DNA of 64,000 bases from Shewanella nanhaiensis (GTDB lineage Bacteria > Pseudomonadota > Gammaproteobacteria > Enterobacterales > Shewanellaceae): assembly GCF_019457885.1 (NCBI RefSeq), contig NZ_JAHZST010000008.1, positions 1 through 64,000 of the forward strand, written 5' to 3'. Of the stretch, positions 9,184-18,519 are shown piece after piece. Position 1 is the first letter of the stretch. Every line of letters begins with the position of its first letter. Made by a program: the position numbers and the translations under genes. Under the pieces are notes generated by a model. The model saw only the letters and a program-made list of their open reading frames with translations. It made no database searches and was not told the origin of the DNA.

Positions 9184-10092
9184 ATGGACCACTTATTATC
9201 GATTAAAGACCTGTCTCAGGAGCAGCTTAAAGAGTTGTTATCACTTGCTAAGAAGATTAAGGCGAATCCTGCTGAGTATCGACATGCGTTGGACGGTAAA
9301 AGTGTGGTTATGCTGTTTGAGAAGCCTTCATTAAGAACACGTGTTAGCTTTGACATAGGAATTAATAAGTTAGGTGGTCACTGCCTCTATCTTGATCAAC
9401 AAAATGGTGCGTTAGGTAAGCGAGAACCTGTGTCTGACTTCGCAGCTAATATCTCTTGTTGGGCCGATGCCATTGTGGCAAGAACCTTCCTACACTCGAC
9501 GATAGAGACGTTAGCTGAGCATGGCAGTGTTCCTGTTATTAATGCACTCTCAGATCTTTATCACCCCTGTCAGGGCTTGGCTGATTTTCTCACGCTTTCG
9601 GAGCAGTTTGACGATGTTAGCCAAGTGAAGCTTGCTTATGTAGGCGACGGTAACAATGTTACTCACTCCTTGATGTATGGAGCGGCAATTCTAGGTGCAA
9701 CGATGACAGTCCTTTGTCCACTAGGGCACTTTCCCGATGGTCAAGTGGTCGTTGAGGCTCAGGCATTGGCGGCAAAATATGGCGGTAAGCTAATACTCAC
9801 CTCTGATGTTGAGCAGTTGACCGAGCAAGATGCCATCTATACCGACACCTGGATCTCCATGGGCGATGATACTGACTTAAGCGAGATCAAAGCTAAGTTT
9901 CAGCCCTATCAAGTTAATAAAACCATGATGAAGCAAGCTGGTGCTAATTACTTCATGCATTGCTTACCTGCATACCGCGAAGTGGAGGTGACTGCTGAGG
10001 TGGTTGATGGTGAAGGCTCACTGATACTGCAGCAAGCTGAGAACAGAATGCATGCACAAAATGCCGTTTTAGTTACCTTATTAGGTCAATAA
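9184..10092 (+). CDS. argF: ornithine carbamoyltransferase
   Basis: ArgF joins ornithine and carbamoyl phosphate to give citrulline. The 302-residue product carries the carbamoyl-phosphate loop as SLRTR (residues 49-53) and the HPCQGLADFLT motif. The ornithine-binding HCLPA segment has its cysteine at about 260. An AGAG purine-rich ribosome binding site precedes the ATG. It lies 89 bases after argB and 64 bases before argG, within argCBFGH. E. coli keeps its argF/argI elsewhere, so inclusion in the operon is a lineage feature. Confidence 0.97.
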   Translation: MDHLLSIKDLSQEQLKELLSLAKKIKANPAEYRHALDGKSVVMLFEKPSLRTRVSFDIGINKLGGHCLYLDQQNGALGKREPVSDFAANISCWADAIVARTFLHSTIETLAEHGSVPVINALSDLYHPCQGLADFLTLSEQFDDVSQVKLAYVGDGNNVTHSLMYGAAILGATMTVLCPLGHFPDGQVVVEAQALAAKYGGKLILTSDVEQLTEQDAIYTDTWISMGDDTDLSEIKAKFQPYQVNKTMMKQAGANYFMHCLPAYREVEVTAEVVDGEGSLILQQAENRMHAQNAVLVTLLGQ

Positions 10093-10156
10093 TTTAATCC
10101 ATATTGGTTCTCGTAGGCACGCCTGCGGGACAAGTTTAGAAATTAGGAAATAGAAG

Positions 10157-11383
10157 ATGTCTGCAGAAATTAAGAAAACCGGTGTGAAAAAAGTTGTTTT
10201 GGCTTATTCAGGTGGACTCGATACATCAGCGATTATCCCTTGGTTAAAAGAGACTTATGATGATTGTGAAATTGTCGCATTTTGTGCCGATGTGGGTCAG
10301 GGAGAAGCCGAGTTAGAGGGATTGCATGAAAAGGCGATAGCTTCAGGCGCTTCTGAGTGTTATATCGTTGATCTCAAAGAGGAGTTGGTTGCGGATTATA
10401 TCTACCCAACCATAGCAACTGGTGCAATCTATGAGGGGACATACTTACTCGGCACTTCTATGGCAAGACCTATTATCGCTAAAGCTCAGGTAGAGGTTGC
10501 GCGTAAAGTTGGCGCCGATGCTGTCTGTCACGGTTGTACTGGTAAAGGTAACGATCAGGTACGTTTTGAAGGCTGCTTTGCTGCACTGGCACCGGATCTG
10601 AAAGTGATCGCACCTTGGCGTGAGTGGGAGATGGTGAGCCGTGAAGACCTGCTTGATTACCTTGCTGAGCGTAATATCGAAACCACAGCATCAGCCACAA
10701 AAATCTACAGCCGTGATGCTAATGCTTGGCATATTTCCCATGAAGGTGGCGAGCTAGAAGATCCATGGAACGAGCCGACCAAAGGCGTGTGGACCATGAC
10801 AGTTGCACCAGAAGATGCACCAGATAAGCCTGAATATGTGACGATCGATATCGAGCAGGGCAAAATCACTAAGGTGAATGGTGAAGTACTTTCCCCTTAT
10901 GCTGCACTAATGGTGCTAAATGAGATCGCCGGTGCACATGGTGTAGGAAGAATTGATATCACTGAAAATAGACTGGTTGGCATGAAGTCTCGTGGCTGTT
11001 ACGAAACACCTGGTGGCACCGTTATGTTTGCAGCGCTCCGCGCCATTGAGGAGTTAGTGCTAGATAAGAGCAGTCGTGAGTGGCGTGAGCAGGTCGGTGC
11101 CCAGATGGCACACCTTGTTTATGATGGTCGCTGGTTTACTCCTCTGTGCGAGTCTCTGTTAGGTGCATCTGAGCCTTTAGCTAATCTTGTTAATGGTGAG
11201 GTTGTCATCAAGCTTTATAAGGGACAGGCTCAAGCGGTTAAGAAGCGCTCACCTAATAGCTTGTATTCTGAAGAGTTTGCGACATTTGGTGAGGATGATG
11301 TCTATAACCAAAAAGATGCAGAGGGCTTTATTCGCCTCTACTCACTAGCTAGCCGTATCAGAGCGTTAAATATTAAGAGCTAG
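10157..11383 (+). CDS. argG: argininosuccinate synthase
   Basis: ArgG condenses citrulline and aspartate with ATP to give argininosuccinate. The 408-residue product opens with the PP-loop ATP motif [12 protein letters not shown] (residues 14-25). It contains the family signatures [13 protein letters not shown] and [17 protein letters not shown]. Length fits the type 1 (about 400 residue) family. The argF-argG gap contains a small imperfect palindrome (GTAGGC/GCCTGC, near 10113-10126). A terminator-like hairpin follows before argH. Confidence 0.98.
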   Translation: MSAEIKKTGVKKVVLAYSGGLDTSAIIPWLKETYDDCEIVAFCADVGQGEAELEGLHEKAIASGASECYIVDLKEELVADYIYPTIATGAIYEGTYLLGTSMARPIIAKAQVEVARKVGADAVCHGCTGKGNDQVRFEGCFAALAPDLKVIAPWREWEMVSREDLLDYLAERNIETTASATKIYSRDANAWHISHEGGELEDPWNEPTKGVWTMTVAPEDAPDKPEYVTIDIEQGKITKVNGEVLSPYAALMVLNEIAGAHGVGRIDITENRLVGMKSRGCYETPGGTVMFAALRAIEELVLDKSSREWREQVGAQMAHLVYDGRWFTPLCESLLGASEPLANLVNGEVVIKLYKGQAQAVKKRSPNSLYSEEFATFGEDDVYNQKDAEGFIRLYSLASRIRALNIKS

Positions 11384-11424
11384 GCAAACCCATAGTCTAT
11401 CTATATTAAGTTAACAAATTAAAT

Positions 11425-11446
11425 GGGGCGCTAAGCGTCCCTTTTT
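11425..11446 (+). terminator. terminator-like hairpin between argG and argH
   Basis: GGGGCGC pairs with GCGTCCC (one G-T pair) around the loop TAA, followed by five T residues. It lies inside the argG-argH gap, so it may act as a partial terminator that lowers argH relative to upstream genes. An RNA-end stabilising role is also possible. Confidence 0.55.
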
Positions 11447-11467
11447 ACAGAACAAGAGGAACTCACC

Positions 11468-12838
11468 ATGGCACTATGGGGCGGAAGGTTTAGTCAAGAG
11501 AGTAGCGCACTGTTTAAGTTGTTTAATGACTCGCTACCTGTTGATTATCGTTTAGTTGAGCAAGATATTGTTGGTTCAATCGCTTGGGCTGCTGCTATCA
11601 CCCAAGTCGGAATTTTGAGCCAAGATGAGTGTGAAAAGCTGCAACAGGCATTGAAAGAGCTGTTATCTGAAGTTGAAGATAATCCTGAGCTTATCTTGGC
11701 ATCGGGTGCTGAAGATATTCATAGCTTTGTTGAACAGTCCTTGATTGCTAAAGTTGGTGACTTAGGTAAAAAACTGCATACGGGCCGTTCACGTAACGAT
11801 CAAGTGGCCACGGATCTTAAGCTCTGGTGTAAAAAAGAGGGACAACAGCAGCTTGTATTGCTAGCTAAATTAAGAGAAGCCCTGCTTGCATTGGCCGAGC
11901 GTGAACTCGATGCAGTTATGCCTGGTTATACTCATCTTCAGCGTGCGCAGCCGGTTGCTTTTGGCCATTGGTGTTTAGCTTATGTTGAGATGTTTGAGCG
12001 TGATATCAGTCGTCTTGAAGATGCATTAAAGCGTGCCGATACCTGCCCGCTTGGAACCGGCGCCTTAGCGGGTACTGCATATCCGATGGATAGATATAAA
12101 CTTGCTGAATCTTTAGGTTTTGCCTCTCCGACCTTAAATAGCTTAGATACCGTATCAGATAGAGATCACGTGGTTGAGATCTGTAGTGATGCCTCCATTA
12201 GCATGATGCACTTGAGTCGTATGGCTGAAGATTTAATCTTCTTTAATAGCGGCGAAGCAGGGTTTATCGATCTAGATGATGAGGTCACCTCAGGCTCATC
12301 TTTGATGCCGCAGAAGAAAAACCCTGATGCACTTGAGCTTATCCGTGGCAAAACAGGTCGTGTTTATGGCAGTTTGATCGGTATTCTCACCACCATGAAG
12401 GCATTGCCGCTTGCGTATAATAAAGATATGCAGGAGGACAAAGAGGGCTTGTTTGATGTCATGGACAGCTGGTCGATCTGTTTAGAGATGGCTGCGTTAG
12501 TACTAAGTGGTTTGAAGGTCAATCGTGAGAATACACTTAAAGCTGCCCAGCAAGGTTATGCAAACTCTACTGAGCTTGCAGATTATTTGGTTGCGAAGGG
12601 GATGCCTTTTAGAGAGGCTCATCATGTTGTCGGTGAGGTTGTTGTACATGCGATTAGCGAGCAGAAGCCATTAGAGGATTTTGCACTTGAACAGTTGCAG
12701 TCTTTTGCGAGCATTATTGAGCAAGATGTCTATGACTGCTTAACAATAGAGTCATGTTTAGCTAAACGTGAGGCGCTTGGTGGAACGGCATTACCACAAG
12801 TTCAGTCAGCGTTAGCGGCTAAAAAGGTTAAAAAATAG
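11468..12838 (+). CDS. argH: argininosuccinate lyase
   Basis: ArgH splits argininosuccinate into arginine and fumarate, the last arginine step. The 456-residue protein belongs to the fumarase/aspartase superfamily. It shows [24 protein letters not shown] and the mobile catalytic loop [11 protein letters not shown] (about residue 277). The length is that of a stand-alone ArgH. There is no C-terminal N-acetylglutamate synthase domain of the fused argH(A) type known from Vibrio and Moritella. The gene ends the operon at a strong terminator shared with convergent mrcA. An RBS (AAGAGGA) precedes the ATG. Confidence 0.98.
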   Translation: MALWGGRFSQESSALFKLFNDSLPVDYRLVEQDIVGSIAWAAAITQVGILSQDECEKLQQALKELLSEVEDNPELILASGAEDIHSFVEQSLIAKVGDLGKKLHTGRSRNDQVATDLKLWCKKEGQQQLVLLAKLREALLALAERELDAVMPGYTHLQRAQPVAFGHWCLAYVEMFERDISRLEDALKRADTCPLGTGALAGTAYPMDRYKLAESLGFASPTLNSLDTVSDRDHVVEICSDASISMMHLSRMAEDLIFFNSGEAGFIDLDDEVTSGSSLMPQKKNPDALELIRGKTGRVYGSLIGILTTMKALPLAYNKDMQEDKEGLFDVMDSWSICLEMAALVLSGLKVNRENTLKAAQQGYANSTELADYLVAKGMPFREAHHVVGEVVVHAISEQKPLEDFALEQLQSFASIIEQDVYDCLTIESCLAKREALGGTALPQVQSALAAKKVKK

Positions 12839-12927
12839 CCTGTTGAGATTTTTTTCAAAAATATTTTTATGGGGTGTCAAAAAACAGTCACTAAAATAGT
12901 AGTTTAGTATTAGTGATGTTGATGATT

Positions 12928-12966
12928 AAAGCACGAAAGGTTGAACTAGCCTTTCGTGCTTTTTTA
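12928..12966. terminator. bidirectional terminator between argH and mrcA
   Basis: AAAGCACGAAAGG and CCTTTCGTGCTTT form a perfect stem of 13 bp around a short loop, flanked by A and T runs. It should serve both the arginine operon and the convergent mrcA gene. Confidence 0.9.
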
Positions 12967-12988
12967 ATCGCGTTATTTAGTTGCTATG

Positions 12989-15535
12989 TTACTGAAATAG
13001 ATCTTCTGGGGACTCGTCGATGAAAATATCATTAGACTCCTCCTCTGCTTGCGGGGCAAACTCTGTTGGCTCGGTACCTGAGATAAAGTATTCGAACTTA
13101 CTTGTGTGATCTGTTTTGCGGCTGAGTTTGCCTGTGGCTAAATCAATTCTGACTGAAACGATACCATCCGGTGGAGAGCTTGGCAGTTCTGGCTGACCTG
13201 CAAGGGCATTTTTCATAAACTCATTCCAAGCAGGACCTGCTGTTTTCGCTCCGGCTTCAGCAGCTGAAATTTGATCCTTAGCACCGTTTGCATTCCAACT
13301 GGTTCTCCCCAACTCTTGGCTATGATCATCGAACCCTACCCAAACGGTTGTTGCTAAACTTGGATTGAACCCACTAAACCAAGTATCGCGAGATTCGTTT
13401 GTAGTACCAGTTTTACCTGCAATATCGTGTCTCTTTACCACTCGTGAAGCACGCCAAGCTGTTCCATTCCAGCCGGTGCCTTTACTCCAATTTCCTCCTC
13501 CCCAAATAACACTCTTAAGTGCATCAGTGATAAGGAAAGCGGTCTGCTCAGAGATGATTTGAGGCGCATAACGGCTATCAGAGTTTCCACATAAAGAGGT
13601 GGGATCTTGAGGTGTTGCAGGCTCAGCTTGAAGCTCATCAGCCATTGAGGCAAATGGGTCAACCTCTGAGGTATCTTCAATGGCAACAACAGGCGTCGGG
13701 GTACAAGCCAACGTCGGATTTGATTCCTCAATCACATCGCCATAGGCATCCTCAATACGTTCGATAAAGTAAGGTTCAACTTTATAACCACCATTGGCAA
13801 AAACAGAAAATGCGGTAACAACTTGCAATGGTGTCACCGATGGTGAACCTAGAGCGACAGATTCGTTTTTAGGAAGATCAGCAGGGTCAAAGCCAAATCT
13901 AATCAAGGTTTCGATGGCTGTGTCTAAGCTCGCATAACGAATGGCTCTTACGGCCATCACATTAATTGATTGAGCTAATCCCATCTTGAGTCTAGTTGGC
14001 CCTGTGTATCTGTCCGGAGAGTTTTTTGGTCGCCAAGCTGTTCCCTGTCGTGTGTCAGGTTTATTAATAGGTGCATTATTGATTAAGGTTGCTAGGGTAT
14101 AGCCTTTCTCTATCGCAGCGGTATAGATGAAAGGCTTAATATTGGAGCCCAGCTGACGCTTAGCCTGAGTGACCCTGTTGTACTGACTCGTGTGGAAGCT
14201 AAAGCCTCCGACTAAGGTGCGTATGGCACCATCATGGGGATCCAAAGATACGATGGCACTGGATACTTTAGGGATTTGGGACAGTTGCCAAAACTCTCCA
14301 TTGTTACGTACCCATACCTGTTCGCCAGGAGTCAAGATTTGAGTGGCTGTTTTAGGCGCCTTACCTTGGCGCTTATTGGTGATAAATTTGCGGGCCCAGT
14401 TTAATCCTGGCCACTCGATTTTTATCTCCTCACCTTCGGAAGTCAGTAGTTGTGCACTGAGTTCCTCAACACTAAGGACCGCGGCTGGTACCATGCCCTG
14501 AAAGGCATTGGTCTTTTTGAGTTTTGCAATAATTGAATCGGTATCTAATGGCGTATCTGTCCACAAGACCTTAGTGCGCCCACGATAGCCGTGCCTTTCA
14601 TCGTATGCATAGACATTATCTCTTAGTGCTTCCTGTGCATAGATCTGCAAGCGAGAGTCGATGCTGGTATAGATGTTATAGCCGCCAGTATAAGCTTCCT
14701 CCTCCCCAAACTTATCGACTAGGTAGTCGCGAGCCATTTCTGAAATATAGGGAGCGTATAGGTTTATCTCTGCACCATGATATTTAGCTGTAATAGGTGC
14801 CTGAGTTGCTTCAGTATATTGTGCTTGGGTTATATTGTTTTTTTCGAGCATTCTACTAAGCACCCAATTACGGCGGTTGGTTGCTCTTTCTGGGTTGCGT
14901 ATTGGGTTTGCAGCTGACGGGGCTTGAGGTAAACCTGCAATCATCGCCATTTCCGGTAGGGTTAACTGCTCTAACTCTTTGCCGTAGTAAACTTGTGCGG
15001 CAGCGCCAACGCCATAGGCGCGATTTCCTAAGAAAGATCTGTTGAGATATAGCTCTAATATCTCCTCTTTAGAAAGGGCTTTTTCGATTTTGATTGCTAG
15101 GAATATCTCTTTGATTTTTCTTATGTAAGTCTTTTCTCGTGTAAGAAAGAACCCCCTTGCTACCTGCTGGGTTATGGTACTCGCTCCTTGACTCTTTTTA
15201 CCTGTTGTTAGAAGGATAAACGCGGCGCGGGTGATACCGATAGGATCAATACCGTGGTGCTCAAAGAATCTCGCATCTTCAGTATCTAAAACGGCGTTAA
15301 TCAACTGTGGGGGGACATCATCAAATGCAACAGGAATACGTCTCTTCTCACCAAATTGAGAGATAAGCTTGCCGTCACTACTATAAACTCGTAGCGGAGT
15401 TTGAAGCTTGACAGTCTTTAATGTGTTTACATCCGGCAGCTCTGGCAACACATAAAAATAAGCCGCAGCAATAGCAGCAATGCCTAGAAGAGCTAGGCTG
15501 AATAGGGCAATAATTATACGTTTAAACCACTTCAC
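12989..15535 (-). CDS. mrcA: penicillin-binding protein 1A
   Basis: This bifunctional class A PBP makes and cross-links peptidoglycan at the inner membrane. After a short cytoplasmic tail and one N-terminal transmembrane helix comes the GT51 glycosyltransferase domain. Its catalytic glutamate is in EDARFFEHHG, near residues 86-95. The transpeptidase domain follows, with the nucleophile in SNIKPF (serine near 466), a QSIN motif and KTGTT near 708. I chose the GTG at 15535 (848 residues). GGAA lies about 7 bases upstream and the N terminus VKWFKR... fits the family. An upstream GTG at 15580 (863 residues) has no ribosome binding site. The activator gene lpoA is also in this window (31567-33471). 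Confidence 0.93.
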   Translation of the reverse strand: MKWFKRIIIALFSLALLGIAAIAAAYFYVLPELPDVNTLKTVKLQTPLRVYSSDGKLISQFGEKRRIPVAFDDVPPQLINAVLDTEDARFFEHHGIDPIGITRAAFILLTTGKKSQGASTITQQVARGFFLTREKTYIRKIKEIFLAIKIEKALSKEEILELYLNRSFLGNRAYGVGAAAQVYYGKELEQLTLPEMAMIAGLPQAPSAANPIRNPERATNRRNWVLSRMLEKNNITQAQYTEATQAPITAKYHGAEINLYAPYISEMARDYLVDKFGEEEAYTGGYNIYTSIDSRLQIYAQEALRDNVYAYDERHGYRGRTKVLWTDTPLDTDSIIAKLKKTNAFQGMVPAAVLSVEELSAQLLTSEGEEIKIEWPGLNWARKFITNKRQGKAPKTATQILTPGEQVWVRNNGEFWQLSQIPKVSSAIVSLDPHDGAIRTLVGGFSFHTSQYNRVTQAKRQLGSNIKPFIYTAAIEKGYTLATLINNAPINKPDTRQGTAWRPKNSPDRYTGPTRLKMGLAQSINVMAVRAIRYASLDTAIETLIRFGFDPADLPKNESVALGSPSVTPLQVVTAFSVFANGGYKVEPYFIERIEDAYGDVIEESNPTLACTPTPVVAIEDTSEVDPFASMADELQAEPATPQDPTSLCGNSDSRYAPQIISEQTAFLITDALKSVIWGGGNWSKGTGWNGTAWRASRVVKRHDIAGKTGTTNESRDTWFSGFNPSLATTVWVGFDDHSQELGRTSWNANGAKDQISAAEAGAKTAGPAWNEFMKNALAGQPELPSSPPDGIVSVRIDLATGKLSRKTDHTSKFEYFISGTEPTEFAPQAEEESNDIFIDESPEDLFQ

Positions 15536-15720
15536 CGGAATATTCCAAAATTTAAGCAAGGGCAACAGTATATAAGGCACTAAGCAATTGGTGAAGCAAA
15601 AATGGTCGTCAAAAAAATGTCAATTGTAAAAACGTGAAACATTCTGTACAAATACCTATAACGAGTTGATTTTGTGCTAATCTAGTTCTTGTAACAATAA
15701 CAATAAGCGACAATAAGACT

Positions 15721-16800
15721 ATGCTTTCTAATTTATGGAAGCGTCAGGCTCCGCAGATGGTTGGAATTGATGTTGGTTCCCACGAAATAAAAGCAATTCT
15801 GCTGAGTAAGACGGCCGATGGTTATAAAATTTTAAGTCATGCTGCAGTCCCTTTAAAAAAAGGGGCTGTGAATGATCATGAGATCAGAGATGCCGATGCA
15901 GTCGTTGAGTCATTAAAACAGGTGAAACGCATACTCCCAAAAGGTGCAAAATTAGCGGCTGTTGCTGTATCTGGTTCTGCCGTGATGACCAAAGTCATTT
16001 ATATGGATGCGTCATTGAGTGAAGAGGAGATGGAAGCTCAAATTGAGATTGAAGCGGACAATTTAATTCCTTATTCGCTCGATGAAGTGAGTATTGATTT
16101 TGAAACTCTCAATGTTAATAGTACCGATCCAACCAAGGTTGATGTCCTGCTTAGTGCATGTAGAACTGAGAATATTGATGCGCGGGTTGATTCACTCGAT
16201 GAGGTGAATATTGAAGTTAAAGTCGTTGATGTTGAAGGTTATGCCTTAGGCCGATCATATGAAGTTGTTGCGGCCCAGTTGCCAGAAGGAACAGAGAATA
16301 AAATTGTTGCTTTAGTTGATATTGGAGCCAATATCACCACTTTTGCAGTCGTTGAAAATGGTGAAACAAGCTTCATTCGTGAACAGGCATTTGGCGGTGA
16401 GCAGTTTACACAGTCGATTTTGTCGTTTTATGGTATGTCACATGAACAGGCTGAAAAAGCTAAGCTTGAAGGAGATCTGCCTCGCAACTATATGTTTGAA
16501 GTTTTATCTCCTTTCCAGACTCAACTATTACAACAGATAAAAAGAACATTGCAGATTTATTGTACATCGAGTGGTAAAGATAAAGTCGACCATATAATTT
16601 TATGCGGTGGAACATCTAAATTAGAAGGGATGGCAAATTTATTAACAAATGAATTAGGTGTGCACACGATAATTGCAGATCCATTTCAAGGTTGTTTGCA
16701 TGCCGATGATGATATCAAAAATAGCCTTAAACCCGATATAAGCAAATATATGGTTGCTTGTGGCTTAGCCCTAAGGAGCTACTCACAATGGCGAACATAA
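15721..16800 (+). CDS. pilM: type IV pilus assembly ATPase-like protein PilM
   Basis: PilM is an actin-like cytoplasmic protein that binds the N terminus of PilN in the type IV pilus alignment subcomplex. The 359-residue product has the actin/FtsA-type phosphate motif MVGIDVGSHEIKAI near residues 13-26. A second site, VALVDIGANITTF, lies near 196-208, and GGTSKLEGM lies near the C terminus. It is the first gene of pilMNOPQ, divergent from mrcA as in many gammaproteobacteria. Its end overlaps the start of pilN by 13 bases. Confidence 0.95.
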   Translation: MLSNLWKRQAPQMVGIDVGSHEIKAILLSKTADGYKILSHAAVPLKKGAVNDHEIRDADAVVESLKQVKRILPKGAKLAAVAVSGSAVMTKVIYMDASLSEEEMEAQIEIEADNLIPYSLDEVSIDFETLNVNSTDPTKVDVLLSACRTENIDARVDSLDEVNIEVKVVDVEGYALGRSYEVVAAQLPEGTENKIVALVDIGANITTFAVVENGETSFIREQAFGGEQFTQSILSFYGMSHEQAEKAKLEGDLPRNYMFEVLSPFQTQLLQQIKRTLQIYCTSSGKDKVDHIILCGGTSKLEGMANLLTNELGVHTIIADPFQGCLHADDDIKNSLKPDISKYMVACGLALRSYSQWRT

Positions 16801-17369
16801 ATTTATTACCTTGGCGAGAAGAGGCCAGAGAAAAACAGAAGAAAGATTATATCGGCATTTTGGCGCTGGTTTTTTTACTCTCCTCTTTTATTGTTTATTT
16901 GTCATTAAGCTTTGTAGAGATGATGACTGATAATCAAAAGGCAAGAAATGCATACCTAACTTCTGAAATTCAACTGTTAGAAAAACAGATAGCCGAAATA
17001 AAGAAGATAAGAACGCGAAAGAAAGATATTGAGCGCAGAACTGAGATTATTTTAAATCTGCAGCAAGCACGAAACTTACCTACTCATGTTTTAGATGAGT
17101 TAGTGAGAATCGTTCCACCAGGGATCTATCTTTCAAGCATAGAGAAAAAAGGCAGTTTGTTGTGGATTCAGGGACGGAGTGAGTCTAACAACAATGTGGC
17201 TAATATGATGAGGAAAGTGAAAACCTCTCAATGGCTACAAGATCCAAGCATGCAATCTATCGTTGCTCAAAATGAAGAGTTAAGGCAGTTACAGAGTTTC
17301 AGCTTAAAAGTGACCATACAACAGGTTGAAGAGGTGACGAATCAGGGTGCCAAAGGAGTGAGTAGATGA
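16788..17369 (+). CDS. pilN: type IV pilus assembly protein PilN
   Basis: PilN is a bitopic inner-membrane protein that links PilM to PilO. I chose the ATG at 16788. It is preceded by AAGGAG (16772-16777) and gives the conserved N terminus MANINLLPWR, whose INLLPWR segment is the known PilM-binding motif. An upstream start at 16758 would add ten residues unlike the family. One transmembrane helix spans about residues 21-43, followed by a coiled-coil stretch (about 44-90) and a ferredoxin-like periplasmic domain. The protein is 193 residues long. It overlaps pilM at the start and pilO (ATGA) at the end. Confidence 0.95.
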   Translation: MANINLLPWREEAREKQKKDYIGILALVFLLSSFIVYLSLSFVEMMTDNQKARNAYLTSEIQLLEKQIAEIKKIRTRKKDIERRTEIILNLQQARNLPTHVLDELVRIVPPGIYLSSIEKKGSLLWIQGRSESNNNVANMMRKVKTSQWLQDPSMQSIVAQNEELRQLQSFSLKVTIQQVEEVTNQGAKGVSR

Positions 17370-17983
17370 ATCTGGATCTAAATCAGTTCAATGACATCGA
17401 CTTTGAAAATGTAGGGGCATGGCCGCCACTGGTTAAAATCGTTTTCGCTGCTATTTTGTCTATCTGTATTTTTGTGGCCAGTTACTTCCTATTTGTTTCC
17501 GATGCTGTAGCTCAGCTGGATAAAGAGCAGAGGACAGAGTTACAGTTAAGAGAAGACTTTAAATCTAAATATCAGTTAGCTGCTAACCTAAAACTCTACC
17601 GTGAACAGCTGGCTGTGATGGAGAGTCAGTTTGCTGAATTATTAAAGATGTTGCCCTCTAAAAATGAGATGCCAGGTCTGCTGGATGATTTGACCTTTGT
17701 GGCTACTGACTCAGGCCTGAAGATAGATAGTCTAGATTGGCGTGAGGTGATTCAGCGAGATTTTTATATTGAATTTCCAATCAGTATGTCTGTAACAGGT
17801 GATTATCATGAATTGGGGCAATTGGTCAGCGGCGTTGCTAGATTACCAAGAATTGTTAGCCTGCATGATTTTGTCATTAAAAAGTCTGATACCGGTGGGT
17901 TAGGTATGGAGATTATGGCAAAAACTTACCGCTTTAAAGAGGGAAGTGAGCTCCCTGATAAGACAAAGAAGGGGAAAAAGTAA
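17366..17983 (+). CDS. pilO: type IV pilus assembly protein PilO
   Basis: PilO pairs with PilN in the periplasm and with PilP to connect the inner-membrane platform to the secretin. The 205-residue product has a short N-terminal tail and a transmembrane helix at about residues 23-44. A coiled coil (about 45-90) and a compact C-terminal domain follow. Its start overlaps the pilN stop (ATGA), and its stop overlaps the pilP start (TAATG), so translation of the three is likely coupled. Confidence 0.94.
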   Translation: MNLDLNQFNDIDFENVGAWPPLVKIVFAAILSICIFVASYFLFVSDAVAQLDKEQRTELQLREDFKSKYQLAANLKLYREQLAVMESQFAELLKMLPSKNEMPGLLDDLTFVATDSGLKIDSLDWREVIQRDFYIEFPISMSVTGDYHELGQLVSGVARLPRIVSLHDFVIKKSDTGGLGMEIMAKTYRFKEGSELPDKTKKGKK

Positions 17984-18498
17984 TGAAGCAACTCCTTCTG
18001 ATTATTTTTGTTTTTTCTTTAGTTGGCTGCGTGGGCGATCGAAGTGATTTAGAGCTATTTGTTACCACGACAAAAGCGCAACATGTTGCTCATATTCCTC
18101 CTTTAAAAGAGGCACCTAAATTCGAACACTTTGCTTATCAGGCCGATTTGATGCGAAGCCCTTTCGTGCCTCCATCAAGAGAGTTAACAGAAGAAGTTAT
18201 TGATACAACAAAAGATTGTTTGCAACCAGATCTAAAAAGACGAAAGGGAAGGTTGGAAACTTACGCTCTAGATAACTTAAAAATGCGAGGAACTTTAAGT
18301 GAAGTTGAGCAGATATGGGCGCTAGTTGAAAGTAATGATGGCAGTGTATATCGCTTAGGTTTAGGTGAGTATCTAGGACTTTATAATGGAAGAATCGCTA
18401 AAGTTACTCCGCAAAAAGTCGAAATAATTGAATTAATTCCGGATGGTTCTGGTTGCTGGACTGAAAGAGTCAGCAACATGGAACTAACCGGAGAATAA
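17983..18498 (+). CDS. pilP: type IV pilus lipoprotein PilP
   Basis: PilP is an inner-membrane-anchored lipoprotein that binds PilN/PilO and the N domains of the secretin PilQ. The 171-residue product begins with a lipoprotein signal (lipobox LVGC, Cys at 16). A low-complexity linker follows, then a beta-rich HR domain with GTLSEVEQIWALVESNDGSV-type sequence. It lies between pilO and pilQ, with a 21-base gap to the secretin gene. Confidence 0.94.
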   Translation: MKQLLLIIFVFSLVGCVGDRSDLELFVTTTKAQHVAHIPPLKEAPKFEHFAYQADLMRSPFVPPSRELTEEVIDTTKDCLQPDLKRRKGRLETYALDNLKMRGTLSEVEQIWALVESNDGSVYRLGLGEYLGLYNGRIAKVTPQKVEIIELIPDGSGCWTERVSNMELTGE

Positions 18499-18519
18499 CA
18501 AGCGAAGGATGAGGGAATA

